This document shows, one piece after another, positions 45,543 through 58,800 of a stretch of 64,000 nucleotides of DNA (positions within the stretch are counted from its first letter, which is position 1; every line of letters begins with the position of its first letter). Made by a program: the position numbers and the translations under genes. A model generated the notes under the pieces. It made no database searches. It was given only the letters and a program-made list of their open reading frames with translations, and was not told the origin of the DNA. Source of the DNA: Variovorax sp. Root318D1. Its GTDB lineage: Bacteria; Pseudomonadota; Gammaproteobacteria; Burkholderiales; Burkholderiaceae_C. The stretch lies in assembly GCF_001424835.1 (NCBI RefSeq), contig NZ_LMCQ01000002.1, forward strand, positions 28,156-92,155, written 5' to 3'.

Positions 45543-46267
45543 CAAAAGACTTGCGCGATATCGACGCGATCGCCTTCGACCTCGACGGCACGCTGGTCGA
45601 CAGCGCACCGGATATCCGCGTCGCCCTGAATGCCGCGCTGGAAGAGGCTGGGCTTGAACGTTTCGACCTGGCCACCGTGCGCGCATGGATCGGCGACGGC
45701 CCCGATGCGCTGATCCTGCAGGCGCTCCGGCGGCAAGACCTCGGCGGCAGCGAGGCGCTGCGCAGCCAGCTGCGCAAGGCGTTCGACGCAGCCACGCTGG
45801 CGGCGCCGCTGAAGCACGGAAGCGTGTTCGATGGCATTGCCGAGCTGATCGCCGGCCTGCGCCGTGCGCTGCCAATGGTGGTGGTCACCAACAAGCCGAC
45901 GCCGCTGGCACGCGCCGTGCTGGATGCAGCCGGCCTGCTGCAGCCGATGGCCGGGGTTTTTGGTGCCGACGCGGCGGCGCAGCGCAAGCCCGCGCCTTAT
46001 CTGCTGCAGGCCGCGGCGCGCCAGCTGGGTGTGGAACCCGCGCGCCTGCTGATGGTGGGCGACGGCCCGGCCGACCTGCTCGCTGCGCAAGCGGCCGGCT
46101 CGCCGGCGGCGCTGGTGGCTTGGGGCTATGGCGGCCATGCGGCTTCGGACGCAGCCGCTGTGGCGCCGGCCTGGCGGGTCGCAACGCCGCAGCAGCTGCT
46201 GTTGACGGTGCGCGAGTCGCGCGCCGTCCGCCGGGATGAAGAAACGACGACAACGACCAGATATTGA
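45539..46267 (+). CDS. cbbZ: phosphoglycolate phosphatase CbbZ
   Basis: 242 residues. HAD motifs: [39 protein letters not shown] and [14 protein letters not shown]. The enzyme clears 2-phosphoglycolate made when RuBisCO uses oxygen. The motif IV G-D-G-P-A-D differs slightly from the usual G-D-S-x-x-D. The C-terminus ends in an unusual Thr-run (EETTTTTRY). Translationally coupled to rpe (ATGA at 45539). Confidence 0.92.
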   Translation: MTKDLRDIDAIAFDLDGTLVDSAPDIRVALNAALEEAGLERFDLATVRAWIGDGPDALILQALRRQDLGGSEALRSQLRKAFDAATLAAPLKHGSVFDGIAELIAGLRRALPMVVVTNKPTPLARAVLDAAGLLQPMAGVFGADAAAQRKPAPYLLQAAARQLGVEPARLLMVGDGPADLLAAQAAGSPAALVAWGYGGHAASDAAAVAPAWRVATPQQLLLTVRESRAVRRDEETTTTTRY

Positions 46268-46286
46268 AATCAACCAGGAGACGATC

Positions 46287-47360
46287 ATGCCCATTGCAGG
46301 CAAGGCCACGCTGACCCAATACATCATCGAGGAGCGCCGCCGCCACCCCGGGGCCACGGGCGCGCTGAACGCGCTCATCACCGACGTCTCTCTTGCCTGC
46401 AAGGCGATCTCGCGCAAGGTGGCGCTCGGCGCCCTGGGCGACGTGCTGGGCAGCGCCAACACGCAGAACGTGCAGGGCGAGGAACAGAAGACGCTCGACG
46501 TGGTGAGCAACGACATGTTCCTGCGCGCCAACGAGTGGGGAGGGCACGTTGCGGGCATGGTGTCAGAAGAGTTGGAAGAGCCCTATCTGCCGCCGCGGCA
46601 ATACCCGCGCGGCAAGTATCTGCTGCTGTTCGATCCGCTCGATGGATCTTCGAACATCGACGTGAACGTGGCGGTGGGCAGCATCTTCTCGATCTTGCGC
46701 GCGCCCACGCCAGAGGCCGATGCAAAGCCCGAAGACTTTTTGCAGCCAGGCACCGAACAAGTCGGCGCGGGCTACGCGATCTACGGTCCATCGACCATGC
46801 TGGTTCTGACCCTGGGCAACGGCACGCATGCGTTCACGCTCGACCCGCAGCTGGGCGAATGGGTACTGAGCCATCCGAACCTGCGCATTCCGCGGAATAC
46901 CAACGAATTTGCGATCAACGCGTCGAACAGCCGCTTTTGGGAACCGGCCGTGAAGCGCTACGTCGACGAATGCCTGGCCGGCAAGGAGGGTTCCCGCGGC
47001 ATCGATTTCAACATGCGATGGATTGCCTCGCTGGTGGCCGAGACGCACCGCATCCTGATGCGCGGCGGCGTCTTCATGTACCCGCGCGACAGCAAGGAGT
47101 CGGGCCGAGACGGGCGGCTGCGGCTGCTCTACGAAGCCAATCCCATTTCCTTCCTGATCGAGCAGGCCGGCGGCATGTCGAGCACCGGCCGCAGGCGGCT
47201 GATGTCGGTCGAGCCGGAGTCGATCCACCAGCGCATCGGCCTGGTCTTCGGCTCCTCCGAAGAGGTGGCGCGTGTGGAGGCTTATCACAACGAGGCGCCG
47301 CAGGACACCTACCAGGCGCCGCTGTTCGGCAAGCGCGGCCTCTTTGCGACCGCCGCCTGA
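46287..47360 (+). CDS. cbbF: fructose-1,6-bisphosphatase class I
   Basis: 357 residues. [21 protein letters not shown] is the metal-binding signature, [20 protein letters not shown] and [26 protein letters not shown] are substrate-binding regions, and the C-terminal QAGGMSSTG is conserved. It forms fructose-6-P in carbon fixation. A CAGGAG ribosome site precedes ATG 46287. A strong hairpin follows before prk. Confidence 0.96.
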   Translation: MPIAGKATLTQYIIEERRRHPGATGALNALITDVSLACKAISRKVALGALGDVLGSANTQNVQGEEQKTLDVVSNDMFLRANEWGGHVAGMVSEELEEPYLPPRQYPRGKYLLLFDPLDGSSNIDVNVAVGSIFSILRAPTPEADAKPEDFLQPGTEQVGAGYAIYGPSTMLVLTLGNGTHAFTLDPQLGEWVLSHPNLRIPRNTNEFAINASNSRFWEPAVKRYVDECLAGKEGSRGIDFNMRWIASLVAETHRILMRGGVFMYPRDSKESGRDGRLRLLYEANPISFLIEQAGGMSSTGRRRLMSVEPESIHQRIGLVFGSSEEVARVEAYHNEAPQDTYQAPLFGKRGLFATAA

Positions 47361-47385
47361 AACGCACCAGAGCACCCACATACAC

Positions 47386-47409
47386 CGGGGCCGAGCCCGA
47401 GCGGCCCCG
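47386..47409 (+). terminator. strong hairpin in the fbp-prk gap, attenuator-like
   Basis: CGGGGCCG (47386-47393) and CGGCCCCG (47402-47409) form a perfect 8-bp GC stem with an 8-base loop, followed by AAGAATTTCTTTATCT. The T-run is broken, so partial termination or RNA processing is more likely than full termination inside the cbb operon. Confidence 0.5.
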
Positions 47410-47441
47410 CAAGAATTTCTTTATCTCCCCGAGGCACCACC

Positions 47442-48320
47442 ATGTCAGCCAAGCATCCCATCGTTGCCATCACCGGCTCGTCCGGCGCGGGCACCACGTC
47501 CGTCACGCGAACCTTCGAGAACATCTTCAGGCGCGAGAGCGTCAAGGCGGCCATCGTGGAGGGCGACAGCTTTCACCGCTACGACCGCACGACCATGAAA
47601 GTGGCCATGGCCGAGGCCGAGTCCGCCGGCAACCGGAACTTCAGCCACTTCGGCGAGGACGCGAACCTGTTCGCGGAGCTCGAGGCGCTGTTTCGCGACT
47701 ATGGCGAAGCGGGCGTGGGCCAGAGCCGCAAGTACCTGCATGACGCCACGGAGGCGGCGCCCTACAAGCAAGAGCCCGGCACCTTCACGCCATGGGAGAC
47801 GCTGCCCGATAGCGAGCTGCTGTTCTATGAAGGCCTGCACGGCGGCGTGACGACGGAGAAGGTCGACATCGCACGCCACGTCGACCTGCTGATCGGCGTG
47901 GTGCCGGTGATCAACCTGGAGTGGATCCAGAAGCTGCACCGCGACAAGAACACGCGCGGCTATTCGACCGAGGCTGTGACCGACGTGATCCTGCGCCGCA
48001 TGAACGAGTACGTGCATTACATCTGCCCGCAGTTCACGCGCACGCACATCAACTTTCAGCGCGTGCCCGTGGTCGACACCTCCGACCCTTTCATTGCGCG
48101 CACCATTCCAAGCCCGGACGAGAGCCTGGTGGTGATCCGCTTCGCCAATCCGATTGGCTTCGACTTTCCGTATCTGCTGAGCATGCTGCACGACTCGTTC
48201 ATGTCGCGCGCCAACACGCTGGTGGTGCCGGGCGGAAAGATGGAGCTCGCCATGCAGCTGATCTTCACGCCGATGATCCTGCGGCTCATGGAGCGCCGCA
48301 AGAAGTCGTACGCGATATAG
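47442..48320 (+). CDS. cbbP: phosphoribulokinase
   Basis: 292 residues, proteobacterial class. The P-loop is AITGSSGAGTTSVTRTF; AIVEGDSFHRYDR, HFGEDANLF, ELLFYEGLHGG (Walker B-like) and KLHRDKNTRGYSTEAV are characteristic. It makes ribulose-1,5-bisphosphate, the RuBisCO substrate. Start at ATG 47442 after a GAGG ribosome site. Confidence 0.97.
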   Translation: MSAKHPIVAITGSSGAGTTSVTRTFENIFRRESVKAAIVEGDSFHRYDRTTMKVAMAEAESAGNRNFSHFGEDANLFAELEALFRDYGEAGVGQSRKYLHDATEAAPYKQEPGTFTPWETLPDSELLFYEGLHGGVTTEKVDIARHVDLLIGVVPVINLEWIQKLHRDKNTRGYSTEAVTDVILRRMNEYVHYICPQFTRTHINFQRVPVVDTSDPFIARTIPSPDESLVVIRFANPIGFDFPYLLSMLHDSFMSRANTLVVPGGKMELAMQLIFTPMILRLMERRKKSYAI

Positions 48321-48380
48321 CGGCTGCACCGCCCTAACCACAGGCTTCCATACATACGAACAAACAACAGGACCTCCGGC

Positions 48381-50420
48381 ATGACGATTGAAAACCTCGC
48401 CTTGCGCACGCAGTGCGCCAACGCCATCCGCGCGCTGGCCATGGACGCCGTGCAAGCCGCCAACTCCGGCCACCCGGGCATGCCGATGGGCATGGCCGAC
48501 ATCGCGGAGGCGCTATGGCGGCACCGCCTGCGGCACGACCCGGCCGACCCGCGCTGGATGAACCGCGACCGCTTTGTCGTCTCGAACGGCCACGGCTCGA
48601 TGCTGCTGTATGCGCTGCTGCACCTGAGCGGCTATGCATTGCCGATCGACGAGCTGCGGCGCTTTCGGCAGCTGCATTCGCGCACGCCGGGGCATCCCGA
48701 GGTCGGCGTCACGCCGGGTGTGGAAACGACCACAGGGCCGCTGGGGCAGGGCATCAGCAACGCGGTCGGCATGGCGCTGGCCGAGAAGCTGCTGGCGGAA
48801 GAATTCAACCGGCCGGGCCACGAGGTGATCGACCATCGAACGTATGTGTTCCTGGGCGATGGTTGCTTGATGGAAGGCATCAGCCACGAGGCCTGCTCGC
48901 TCGCAGGCACCTGGCGCCTCAAGAAGCTGGTGGCGTTCTACGATGACAACGGCATCTCGATCGACGGCGAGGTGGGCGGCTGGTTCAGCGACGACACGCC
49001 CGGCCGCTTCGAAGCCTACGGCTGGACCGTGCTGCGCAACGTCGACGGCCACGATGCCGCGGCGCTCGACGCTGCCATCGCCCGGGCCATCACCGCGGAC
49101 CGGCCGGTGCTGGTGTGCTGCAAGACGCGCATCGGCCAGGGCTCGCCGAACCGCGCCGGAACCGCGAAGGCGCACGGCGAGGCGCTGGGCGATGCCGAGA
49201 TCGCGCTGACGCGGCAGGCGCTGGGTTGGAACGCCGCGCCGTTCGAAGTGCCGCCTGCGGTTGCCGAGGCGTGGTCGGCGCGCGAATCGGGCGCCGCGCT
49301 GCACAAGGCGTGGCAAGAACGCTTTGCCGCTTATGCAGAGGAGTTTCCGGTGCTGGCGCGCGAGCTGCTGCGACGCCATCGCACCGATGCGCCGCTCACC
49401 GCGCAGGTCGAGGCGGCGTTGGCTTCGGCCGCGTCGGGTGCGGAGCAACGCAAGGCCTCTGTGGCCACGCGCAAGGCTTCGCAGGTGGTGCTCGACGAGG
49501 TCGGGCCCGCGATGCCGGAACTGATCGGCGGCTCGGCTGACCTCACGGGATCGAACCTCACGGACTGGAAGGGCCACCGCGCGCTCAAGGGCACGGGAAC
49601 GGGCAACCACGTGCACTACGGCGTGCGCGAGTTCGGTATGGCGGCCATCATGAACGGGCTGGCGCTGCACGGCGGCTTCCGTCCGTTTGGCGGCACCTTC
49701 CTGACCTTCTCCGACTACGCGCGCAACGGCGTGCGCATGTCGGCGTTGATGAAGCTGCCGGTGGTCTACGTCTTCACGCACGATTCCATCGGGCTCGGTG
49801 AAGACGGACCGACGCACCAGCCGGTGGAGCACGCCTCCAGCCTGCGGCTGATTCCCGATGTCGACGTCTGGCGGCCAGCCGATGCCACCGAAACGGCCGT
49901 GGCGTGGCGGCAGGCGCTGCGCCGCGTGGACGGGCCGAGCTGCCTGCTGTTGACGCGCCAGGCGCTGCCGCATGCGGGCGGCGGCGAGGAGCGCATCGAA
50001 TCCATTGCGCGCGGTGCCTATGTGCTGCGGCGCCCGGAGGCCGAGTGCGTCGCGCTGCTGGCGAGCGGCTCCGAGGTCGGCGTGGCATTGGCCGCAGCGG
50101 CCTTGCTGGCGGAGGAGGGCATCGAGGCGCGCGTGGTGTCCGTCCCGTGCATGGACGTGTTCGAACGACAGGATAAGGAATGGCGCCACGCGGTGATTCC
50201 GCGCCATCTGCCGCGCGTGGCGGTGGAGGCGGGCAGCACCGGACTGTGGTGGAAGTTCGTCGGTGAATACGGTGACGTGGTCGGGCTCGACCGCTTCGGC
50301 GAATCGGCGCCGGCGGGGGAACTGTTCAAGCTCTTCGGCCTTACGGCCGAAGTGGTAGCCGAGCGCGCGCGGCGGTTGCTCGCGAACGCCGCGGTGGTTC
50401 ATGTGAAAGAGGCCGCATGA
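48381..50420 (+). CDS. cbbT: transketolase
   Basis: 679 residues. [18 protein letters not shown] opens the thiamine-diphosphate domain, [20 protein letters not shown] is the ThDP-binding GDG motif, [18 protein letters not shown] and [18 protein letters not shown] belong to the pyrimidine domain, and a transketolase C-terminal domain follows. It works in regeneration of ribulose-5-P. A GGACCTCC stretch lies near the start. The stop overlaps pgk by four bases. Confidence 0.97.
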   Translation: MTIENLALRTQCANAIRALAMDAVQAANSGHPGMPMGMADIAEALWRHRLRHDPADPRWMNRDRFVVSNGHGSMLLYALLHLSGYALPIDELRRFRQLHSRTPGHPEVGVTPGVETTTGPLGQGISNAVGMALAEKLLAEEFNRPGHEVIDHRTYVFLGDGCLMEGISHEACSLAGTWRLKKLVAFYDDNGISIDGEVGGWFSDDTPGRFEAYGWTVLRNVDGHDAAALDAAIARAITADRPVLVCCKTRIGQGSPNRAGTAKAHGEALGDAEIALTRQALGWNAAPFEVPPAVAEAWSARESGAALHKAWQERFAAYAEEFPVLARELLRRHRTDAPLTAQVEAALASAASGAEQRKASVATRKASQVVLDEVGPAMPELIGGSADLTGSNLTDWKGHRALKGTGTGNHVHYGVREFGMAAIMNGLALHGGFRPFGGTFLTFSDYARNGVRMSALMKLPVVYVFTHDSIGLGEDGPTHQPVEHASSLRLIPDVDVWRPADATETAVAWRQALRRVDGPSCLLLTRQALPHAGGGEERIESIARGAYVLRRPEAECVALLASGSEVGVALAAAALLAEEGIEARVVSVPCMDVFERQDKEWRHAVIPRHLPRVAVEAGSTGLWWKFVGEYGDVVGLDRFGESAPAGELFKLFGLTAEVVAERARRLLANAAVVHVKEAA

Positions 50421-51598
50421 CGTTCAACACGCTCGATCAGATCGACCTGCGTGGGCAGCGCGTGTTCATCCGCTGCGACCTGAACGTGCCGTTCGACGCC
50501 GCCGGTCGCATCAGCGACGACACGCGCATCCGTGCCAGCCTGGCCGGCATTCGGCACGCGCTGTCGCAGGGGGCGCGAGTGATGGTCACCTCGCACCTGG
50601 GCCGGCCGAAGGAAGGCGGGCTTGCCGACGGCGAATCGCTGGCGCCAGTGGCTGTGCGGCTTGGCGAATTGCTGGGCGCACCCGTCACCTTGGTCAGCGA
50701 CTGGGTCGATAGTCCCTTCGAGGTGTCGCCCGGCCACGTGGCGCTGCTCGAGAACTGCCGAGCCAACGTGGGCGAGAAAGCCAACGCGCAAGCCCTGGCG
50801 CGGCGCATGGCGGCGCTGTGCGACGTGTACGTGAACGACGCTTTCGGCACCGCGCACCGGGCTGAAGCCACCACCGAGGCGCTGGCGCGGCTTGCGCCCG
50901 TGGCCTGCGCCGGGCCGCTGATGGCGTCGGAGCTGAACGCACTCGGCCGTGCGCTCGCGAATCCGGCTCGGCCGCTTGCCGCGATCGTCGGCGGGTCCAA
51001 GGTGTCGACCAAGCTGTCGATCCTGGAGTCGCTCGCGGCGCAGGTCGAATGGCTGGTGGTCGGCGGCGGCATGGCCAACACCTTTCTGCTGGCGGCGGGG
51101 CATCCGGTCGGGCGGTCCCTGTGCGAGCCCGAGATGGTCGAGACGGCGCGTGCCGTGACCGCGGCGCTTTCGGCGCGAGGTGCGCGGCTGTTCATGCCGA
51201 CCGACGTGGTGACCGCCACCGAGTTTTCGCCGAACGCGCGCGCGACGGTGAAAGTGGTGGCCGACGTGGCGCCGGACGACATGATCCTCGACTTCGGTCC
51301 CGAGTCGGTGGCGCAACTCGTCGCCACGCTCGGCCAGTGCAAAACCATCGTCTGGAACGGACCGCTGGGCGTGTTCGAGATCGAGCAGTTCTCGCACGGC
51401 ACGCGCACGCTGGCCAACGCCATCGCGCGCATGGATGCGTTCTCGCTGGCGGGCGGCGGCGACACCGTCGCGGCCATCAACCAGTTCGAGGTGGAGGAGT
51501 GCATCGACTACGTCTCCACTGCGGGCGGCGCATTCCTCGAATTCCTCGAAGGCAAGAGCCTGCCGGCCGTCAAGGCGCTGCAGGACCGCCGGCACTGA
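50417..51598 (+). CDS. cbbK: phosphoglycerate kinase
   Basis: 393 residues. [21 protein letters not shown] is the N-terminal signature, [10 protein letters not shown] and [13 protein letters not shown] bind phosphoglycerate, and the C-terminal domain has [16 protein letters not shown] and the nucleotide loop [15 protein letters not shown]. Phosphorylates 3-PGA, the RuBisCO product. No glyceraldehyde-3-phosphate dehydrogenase (cbbG) gene is beside it, which is unusual for long cbb operons. Confidence 0.97.
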   Translation: MTFNTLDQIDLRGQRVFIRCDLNVPFDAAGRISDDTRIRASLAGIRHALSQGARVMVTSHLGRPKEGGLADGESLAPVAVRLGELLGAPVTLVSDWVDSPFEVSPGHVALLENCRANVGEKANAQALARRMAALCDVYVNDAFGTAHRAEATTEALARLAPVACAGPLMASELNALGRALANPARPLAAIVGGSKVSTKLSILESLAAQVEWLVVGGGMANTFLLAAGHPVGRSLCEPEMVETARAVTAALSARGARLFMPTDVVTATEFSPNARATVKVVADVAPDDMILDFGPESVAQLVATLGQCKTIVWNGPLGVFEIEQFSHGTRTLANAIARMDAFSLAGGGDTVAAINQFEVEECIDYVSTAGGAFLEFLEGKSLPAVKALQDRRH

Positions 51599-51648
51599 GG
51601 CAACTGGCGCCCTCATACCTATTTCCAACATCCACAGGAGCTGTTTCC

Positions 51649-52662
51649 ATGGCCATGATTTCGCTGCGTCAATTGCTGGACCACGCCGCCGAGCACCAGT
51701 ACGGCGTGCCGGCGTTCAACGTCAACAACCTGGAGCAGATCCAGGCCATCATGCAGGCCGCAAGAAAAACCGACAGCCCGGTCATCCTGCAGGCCTCGGC
51801 GGGTGCGCGCAAATACGCGGGCGAACCCTTTCTGCGCAAGATGGTCGAGGCGGCGGTCGAGATGTACCCCGAGATCCCGATCGTGATGCACCAGGACCAC
51901 GGCGCCAGCCCGTCGATGTGCATGCAGGCCATCCGTTCGGGCTTCACCAGCGTGATGATGGACGGCTCGCTGATGGAAGACGCCAAGACGCCCGCCAGCT
52001 ACGACTACAACGTGGACGTGACCCGCCGCGTGGTAGAGATGGCGCGCGCGGTCGGCGTCTCGGTCGAGGGCGAGCTGGGTTGCCTCGGGTCGCTCGAGTC
52101 GGGCATGGCCGGCGAGGAAGACGGCAGCGGCGCGGAGGGCGTGTTGTCGCACGACCAGCTCTTGACCGATCCGCAGCAGGCGGCCGATTTCGTCTCGCGC
52201 ACCGGCGTGGATGCACTGGCCATTGCCATCGGCACCTCGCACGGCGCTTACAAGTTCAGCCGCAAGCCGACCGGCGACATCCTCGCGATCGACCGCATCA
52301 AGGACATTCACGCGCGCATTCCGAAGACGCACCTGGTGATGCACGGCTCTTCGTCCGTGCCGCAGGAATGGCTGGCGGTGATTCGCGACTACGGGGGCGA
52401 CATCAAGGAAACCTACGGCGTGCCGGTCGAGGAGATCCAGGAAGGCATTCGGCACGGGGTGCGCAAGGTCAACATCGACACCGACATCCGCCTGGCCATG
52501 ACCGGCGCCATGCGCCGCGCCATGGGCAGTGACCGCAGCGAGTTCGATCCGCGCAAGTTTCTGAAGGAGGCCACGGCGGCCGCGCGCGATCTCTGCATCG
52601 ATCGGTTCCAGGCTTTCGGGACCGCGGGCATGGCTTCGAGGATCAAGCCCCTGGCGATGTAG
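51649..52662 (+). CDS. cbbA: class II fructose-bisphosphate aldolase
   Basis: 337 residues. [21 protein letters not shown] opens the barrel, [17 protein letters not shown] holds zinc ligands, [21 protein letters not shown] carries the class II Glu-rich region, and [14 protein letters not shown] plus [13 protein letters not shown] supply further histidines. Condenses triose phosphates. Last recognisable gene of the cbb operon; a ribosome site CAGGAG precedes the ATG. Confidence 0.97.
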   Translation: MAMISLRQLLDHAAEHQYGVPAFNVNNLEQIQAIMQAARKTDSPVILQASAGARKYAGEPFLRKMVEAAVEMYPEIPIVMHQDHGASPSMCMQAIRSGFTSVMMDGSLMEDAKTPASYDYNVDVTRRVVEMARAVGVSVEGELGCLGSLESGMAGEEDGSGAEGVLSHDQLLTDPQQAADFVSRTGVDALAIAIGTSHGAYKFSRKPTGDILAIDRIKDIHARIPKTHLVMHGSSSVPQEWLAVIRDYGGDIKETYGVPVEEIQEGIRHGVRKVNIDTDIRLAMTGAMRRAMGSDRSEFDPRKFLKEATAAARDLCIDRFQAFGTAGMASRIKPLAM

Positions 52663-52817
52663 CGGCTGGCTGACGCTTCAAGCAGGACAAAAGCCCCAGG
52701 CTTTCTGGGCCGTTCCAGTACTTATCGAAGGAGAAGGAAAGGACATTCCTTCCATGTGCTCACGTCGCCGGCGCGATCCAATTTGCCAACAAATGGGATA
52801 CCGCGTCGAGACGACAT

Positions 52818-52835
52818 GCGCCGGCATCCCGGCGC
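52818..52835 (+). promoter_or_regulatory. leader hairpin just upstream of the giant RTX gene
   Basis: GCGCCGG-CATC-CCGGCGC is a perfect 7-bp GC stem with a 4-base loop, ending six bases before the AAGGAA ribosome site (52841-52846). A weaker GAAGGA/TCCTTC pair lies at 52733-52752. Such a leader could modulate translation or act as a transcription pause; no terminator T-run follows. The rest of 52663-52850 shows nothing codable. Confidence 0.4.
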
Positions 52836-52850
52836 CCACCAAGGAAGCAC

Positions 52851-55800
52851 ATGACCACGATTACCGGCTCCAACGGCAGCGACCTTCTCACCGGCACGGC
52901 CGGAAGCGACACCATCAACAGCGGCAACGGGGACGACACCGTCAGCGGTGGAGCCGGGAACGATTCGCTGAATGGTGGCGCGGGAAGCGACACGCTCGAT
53001 GGCGGCAGCGGAAGTGACCAGCTCAACGGGGGATCGGGGAGCGACACCCTGATCTACAACGTCAGCGAAAACATCGCGGCTGGAACCAAGGACGTCTATA
53101 CGGGCGGGGCGGGCGTCGATACGCTGCAACTTCAATTCACGCGCGCCCAGTGGCTGGAGTCTGCCACTCAGACGCAGGTCGCCGCCTATCTGGCCCATCT
53201 TGCAGCGGTGACCAATGCGAAGACCAGCGAGGTTTCCAACGGCTCGGCCAGCGATTTCGTTTTCACCTTCGGGTCGTCCACGCTGACCGTCCAGATGTCC
53301 GAAACCCTCACAGTCCTTGTGGACGGGGTCGCGATGAATCCGGCCAACGAGGCGGCGGCGGCACTGGGCGATGCGGCCACGACGACCGAAGACGGCCCGG
53401 GGATCCAGATCCATGTGCTGCAGAACGATCTGGTCCCCGACCTGGTCAAGAGCTTGGCGCTGGCTTCGGCGCCGGCCCACGGGACGGCGACACTCGTTCA
53501 GCCGGCGATGGGCGACCCGTCGACCTGGTACTTCCAGTACCAACCCCATGCAGCTGATTTTCAGCACCTGGCCGCGGGCGAGACCGCAACCGACACCTTC
53601 ACCTATCAGGTGACCGACGCCGATGGCGGGACGGGACTGGCCACGGTGACCGTCACCATCACCGGCGCCAACGATGGTCCGGTCATCACGGCCCAGGACC
53701 TGGCGGGTATGGTGAGCGAGCAGGTCGCGCCGGCGGGAACGCTGAGCGACAGCGGCGTCGTCGGCTTCAGCGACCTGGACCTGAGCGATGTGCACCTGGT
53801 GAGCGCCACCGGCACGCCGGTCGGCAGCGTGCTGGGCAGCCTGACGGCGGTCAAGAACAGCGACACCACGGGGATCGGCACCGGGGGGCAACTCACCTGG
53901 ACCTACACCGTGGACGCCACGGCGATCGAGTACCTGGCCGCGGGCGAGACCCGGGTCGAGAGCTTCACCCTCGCGCTGGACGACCAGCACGGCGGCACCG
54001 TCAACCGGCAGATCGATGTGACCATCACCGGCACCAACGACGTGCCGACGATCGGCGCGGCCGATGCGGCTGCAGCGGTGACCGAGGACGCAACGGCGCC
54101 CACCCTGAGCGACAGCGGCACGATCACCTTCGACGACGTAGACCTGAGCGATGTCCACAGCGTCAACGTGGCGGCCGGTGCAGGCAACACGTTGGGCGGA
54201 GTCTTGACGGCCGACTTCAGCGACGCAGCCACGGGCGCGGGCGACGGCACGGTGAGCTGGACTTACAGCGTCGCCAACGCGGCCACGCAGTATCTGGGCT
54301 TGGGCCAGACTGCAACGGAGACCTTCACCGTCAGCATCGACGATGGCCATGGAGGCACGGCCCAGCAGCAGGTCACCGTGACGGTGACCGGGACCAACGA
54401 CGTGCCGGTGATCGGTGGCGTCGCCAGCGGTGCGGTCAGCGAGGATGGCTCGTCGCCGAACCTGAGCACCAGCGGTGCGCTGACGATTGCTGATGTCGAC
54501 CAGGGCCAGTCGAACTTCACACCTCAAGCGAGCACTGCCGGCAGCAATGGCTATGGCAGCTTCACGCTGGCGGCCGATGGAAGCTGGACCTACATCGCCA
54601 ACAACGGCCAGGGGGCGATCCAACAGCTGGGCGCCGGTCAGTCGATCACCGACAGCTTCACTGCAGTCTCGTCCGACGGGACAGCCAGCCAGGTGGTGAC
54701 CGTGACCATCACGGGGACCAACGACGTTCCGGTGATTGGCGGCGTCGCGAGCGGCGCGGTCAGCGAAGATGCCTCGACCCCGAATCTGAGCACCAGCGGG
54801 GCATTGACGATCGCTGATGTAGATGCGGGCCAGTCAACCTTCGCCCCCCAGGCGAGCACAGCCGGCAGCGGTGGCTACGGCAGTTTCACGCTGGCGGCCG
54901 ATGGCAGCTGGACCTACGCGGCCAACAATGGTCAGGCGACGATCCAACAGCTGGGCGCCGGCCAGTCGCTCAGCGACAGCTTCACCGCGGTGTCCTCCGA
55001 CGGTACAGCCAGCCAAGTGGTCACGGTGACCATCACAGGCACAAACGACGTGCCTGTGATTGGCGGCGTCGCGAGCGGCGCAGTGAACGAGGATGGCTCC
55101 GCACCGAACCTGAGCACCGGCGGCGCATTGACGATTGCCGATGTCGATGCAGGGCAGTCCAGCTTTACAGCCCAGGGTGGCACAACCGGCAGCAGCGGCT
55201 ACGGCAGTTTCACGCTGGCAGCCGACGGCACTTGGGCCTACACGGCCGACAACAGCCAAATCGCGATCCAGCAGCTCGGTGTGGGTCAATCGATCAGCGA
55301 CAGCTTTACTGCAGTCTCGTTTGACGGGACTGCCAGCCAAGTGGTGACGGTGACGATCACCGGGACCAACGACGTGCCAGTGATCGGCGGCGTCGCCACC
55401 GGCGCGACGAGCGAGGATGCCTCGACCCCGAACCTGAGCACCAGTGGCGCGCTGACGATTGCCGATGTCGATGCGGGCCAGTCGAACTTCGCGCCTCAAG
55501 CAAGCACCACCGGCGGCAACGGCTACGGCAGCTTCGCGCTGGCGGCCAATGGCAACTGGACCTACACGGCCAACAACAGCCAAAGCGCGATCCAGCAACT
55601 GGGCGCCGGCGAGTCGATCAGCGACAGCTTCACGGCAGTGTCATCCGACGGTACGGCCAGCCAGGTGGTGACGGTGACCATCACCGGGACCAACGACGTG
55701 CCGGTGATCGGTGGCGCCACCAGCGGCGCGCTGAGCGAGGATGACTCGACGCCGAACCTGAGCACCGGCGGTGCATTGACGATCGCCGATGTCGATGCGG

Positions 55801-58800
55801 GCCAGTCGAACTTCGCGCCTCAAGCGAGCACCGCCGGCAGCAACGGTTATGGCAGCTTCGCGCTGGCGGCCAATGGCAGTTGGATCTACACGGCTGACAA
55901 CAGCCAAGCGGCTATCCAGCAGCTGGGCGTCGGCGAGTCGATCAACGACAGCTTCACCGCAGTGTCCTCCGATGGGACGGCCAGCCAGGTGGTGACCGTT
56001 ACGATTACCGGGACCAATGATGTGCCGGTCATCGGCGGCGTCGCCAGCGGCGCGGCGCAAGAAGACGTTGCGGTGTCCGGTGGCAGCCTCGCGGCTAGCG
56101 GCGCGCTGACGATCGCTGATGTCGACCAGGGCCAGTCGAACTTCGCGCCCCAAGCGAGCACCGCTGGCAGCAGCGGCTACGGCAGCTTCACATTGGCAGC
56201 CGACGGCACTTGGACCTACACCGCAGACAACAGCCAGAGCGCGATCCAGCAACTGGCCGCGGGTCAATCGATCAGCGACAGTTTCACCGCCGTGTCCTCC
56301 GACGGCACGGCCAACCAGCTTGTGACGGTGACGATAACTGGCACCAATGACGTGCCGGTGATCGGCGGGGTCGCCAGCGGTGCGGTGAACGAGGATGACT
56401 CGACGCCGAACCTGAGCACCGGCGGTGCGCTGACGATCGCCGATGTGGATGTAGGCCAGTCGAACTTCGCCCCACAGGCGGACGCCGGCGGCACTAACGG
56501 CTACGGCAGCTTCACGCTGGCGGCCGACGGCAGCTGGAGCTACGCGGCCAACAATGGCCAGGCGGCGATCCAACAGCTGGGCGCAGGCCAATCGATCAGC
56601 GAGAGTTTCACTGCGGTCTCGTCCGACGGTACGGCCAGCCAGCTCGTGACAGTGACGATCACTGGCACCAACGATGTTCCGGTGATCGGCGGCGTCGCCA
56701 CCGGCGGGCTGAGCGAGGATGCCTCGACACCGAACCTGAGCACCGGCGGTGCGCTGACGATTGCCGATGTCGACCAGGGCCAGTCGAACTTCGCGCCTCA
56801 AGCGAGCACTGCCGGCAGCAATGGCTACGGCAGCTTCACGCTGGCGGCCGATGGCAGCTGGACCTACATCGCCAACAACGGCCAGGGGGCGATCCAACAG
56901 CTGGGCGCCGGCCAGTCGATCAGCGATAGCTTTACTGCGGTCTCGTCCGACGGGACAGCCAGCCAGGTGGTGACCGTGACCATCACGGGGACCAACGACG
57001 TTCCGGTGATTGGTGGCGTAGCCAGCGGCGCGGTGACCGAGGATGCCTCGACCCCGAACCTGAGCATAAGCGGTGTGTTGACGATTGCCGATGTCGATGC
57101 AGGACAGTCCAGCTTTGCCGCCCAGGGCGGCACAACCGGCAGCAGCGGCTACGGCAGTTTCACGCTGGCAGCCGACGGCACTTGGACCTACACGGCCGAC
57201 AACAGCCAAAGCGCGATCCAGCAGCTTGGTGCGGGTCAATCGATCAGCGACAGCTTTACTGCAGTCTCGTCCGACGGTACGGCCAGCCAGGTGGTGACGG
57301 TGACGATCACCGGGACCAACGACGTTCCCGTGATCGGTGGCGTCACCAGCGGCGCGCTGAGCGAGGATGCCTCGACCCCGAACCTGAGCACCAGTGGCGC
57401 GCTGACGATTGCCGATGTGGATGCAGGCCAGTCGAGCTTTGCGCCTCAAGAGAGCACTGCCGGCGGTAATGGCTACGGCAACTTCACGCTGACGGCCGAC
57501 GGCAGCTGGAGCTACACGGCTGACAACAGCCAAGCGGCGATCCAGCAGCTTGGTGCGGGTCAATCGATCAGCGACAGCTTTACTGCAGTCTCGTCTGATG
57601 GAACGGCCAGCCAACTCGTGACCGTGACCATCACCGGGACCAACGATGTGCCCGTGATCGGTGGCGTGGCCATCGGTGCGGTGCAAGAAGATCTTGCAGT
57701 GGCTGCTGGCAACCTTGCAACCAGCGGTGTGCTGACGATTGCCGACGTTGATGCCGGTCAGTCCAACTTCGCCCTCCAGGCCGGCACCGCTGGGAGCAAT
57801 GGCTACGGCAGCTTCACGCTGGCAGCCGACGGGAACTGGAGCTACACGGCCGACAACAGCCAAAGCGCGATCCAGCGGCTGGGTGCCGGGGAGTCGCTCA
57901 GCGACAGCTTCACCGCTGTGTCGTCCGACGGGACAGCCAGCCAGGTGGTGACGGTGACCATCACCGGCACCAACGACGTGCCGGTGATTGGCGGCGTCGC
58001 GAGCGGCGCGACGAGCGAGGATGACTCCACGCCGAACCTGAGCACCGGTGGTGCGTTGACGATCGCCGATATGGATGCGGGCCAGTCCAGCTTCACAGCC
58101 CAGGCTGGCACCGCCGGCAGCAATGGCTACGGTAGCTTCACGCTCGCGGCCGACGGCAGCTGGACCTACACGGCGGACAACAGCCAGGCGGCGATCCAAC
58201 AGCTGGGTACGGGTCAATCGATCAACGACAGTTTCACCGCGGTGTCGTTGGACGGCACCGCCAGCCAGGTGGTGATCGTGACCATCACCGGGACCAACGA
58301 CGTCCCCGTGATCGGTGGCGTCGCCGCCGGTGCGGTGAACGAGGATACCTCGACCCCGAACCTGAGCACCAGTGGTGCGCTGACGATCGCCGATGTTGAT
58401 GCGGGCCAGTCGAACTTCACGCCTCAAGCGAGCACTGTGGGCAGCAATGGCTACGGCAGCTTCAACTTGCTGGCCGGTGGCAACTGGACCTACACCGCCA
58501 ACAACAGCCAGGCAGCGATCCAGCAGCTGGCCGCAGGTCAATCGATCAGCGACAGCTTCACTGCGGTCTCGTCCGACGGCACGGCCAGCCAAGTGGTGAC
58601 GGTGACGATCACCGGAACCAATGACGTGCCGGTGATTGCTGGTGTGGCCAGCGGCGCGGTCCAAGAAGACATTGCGGTGTCCGGTGGCAGCCTCGCGGCC
58701 AGCGGTGCACTGACGATCGCCGATGTCGATGCCGGCCAGTCCAGCTTCACAGCCCAGGTCGCCACCACTGGCAGCAGCGGCTATGGCAGCTTCACGCTGG

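Noticed and set aside
52681..52720. Possible terminator after cbbA (CCCAG/CTGGG)
   Set aside because: Only a 5-bp stem with no T-run; too weak to report as a feature.
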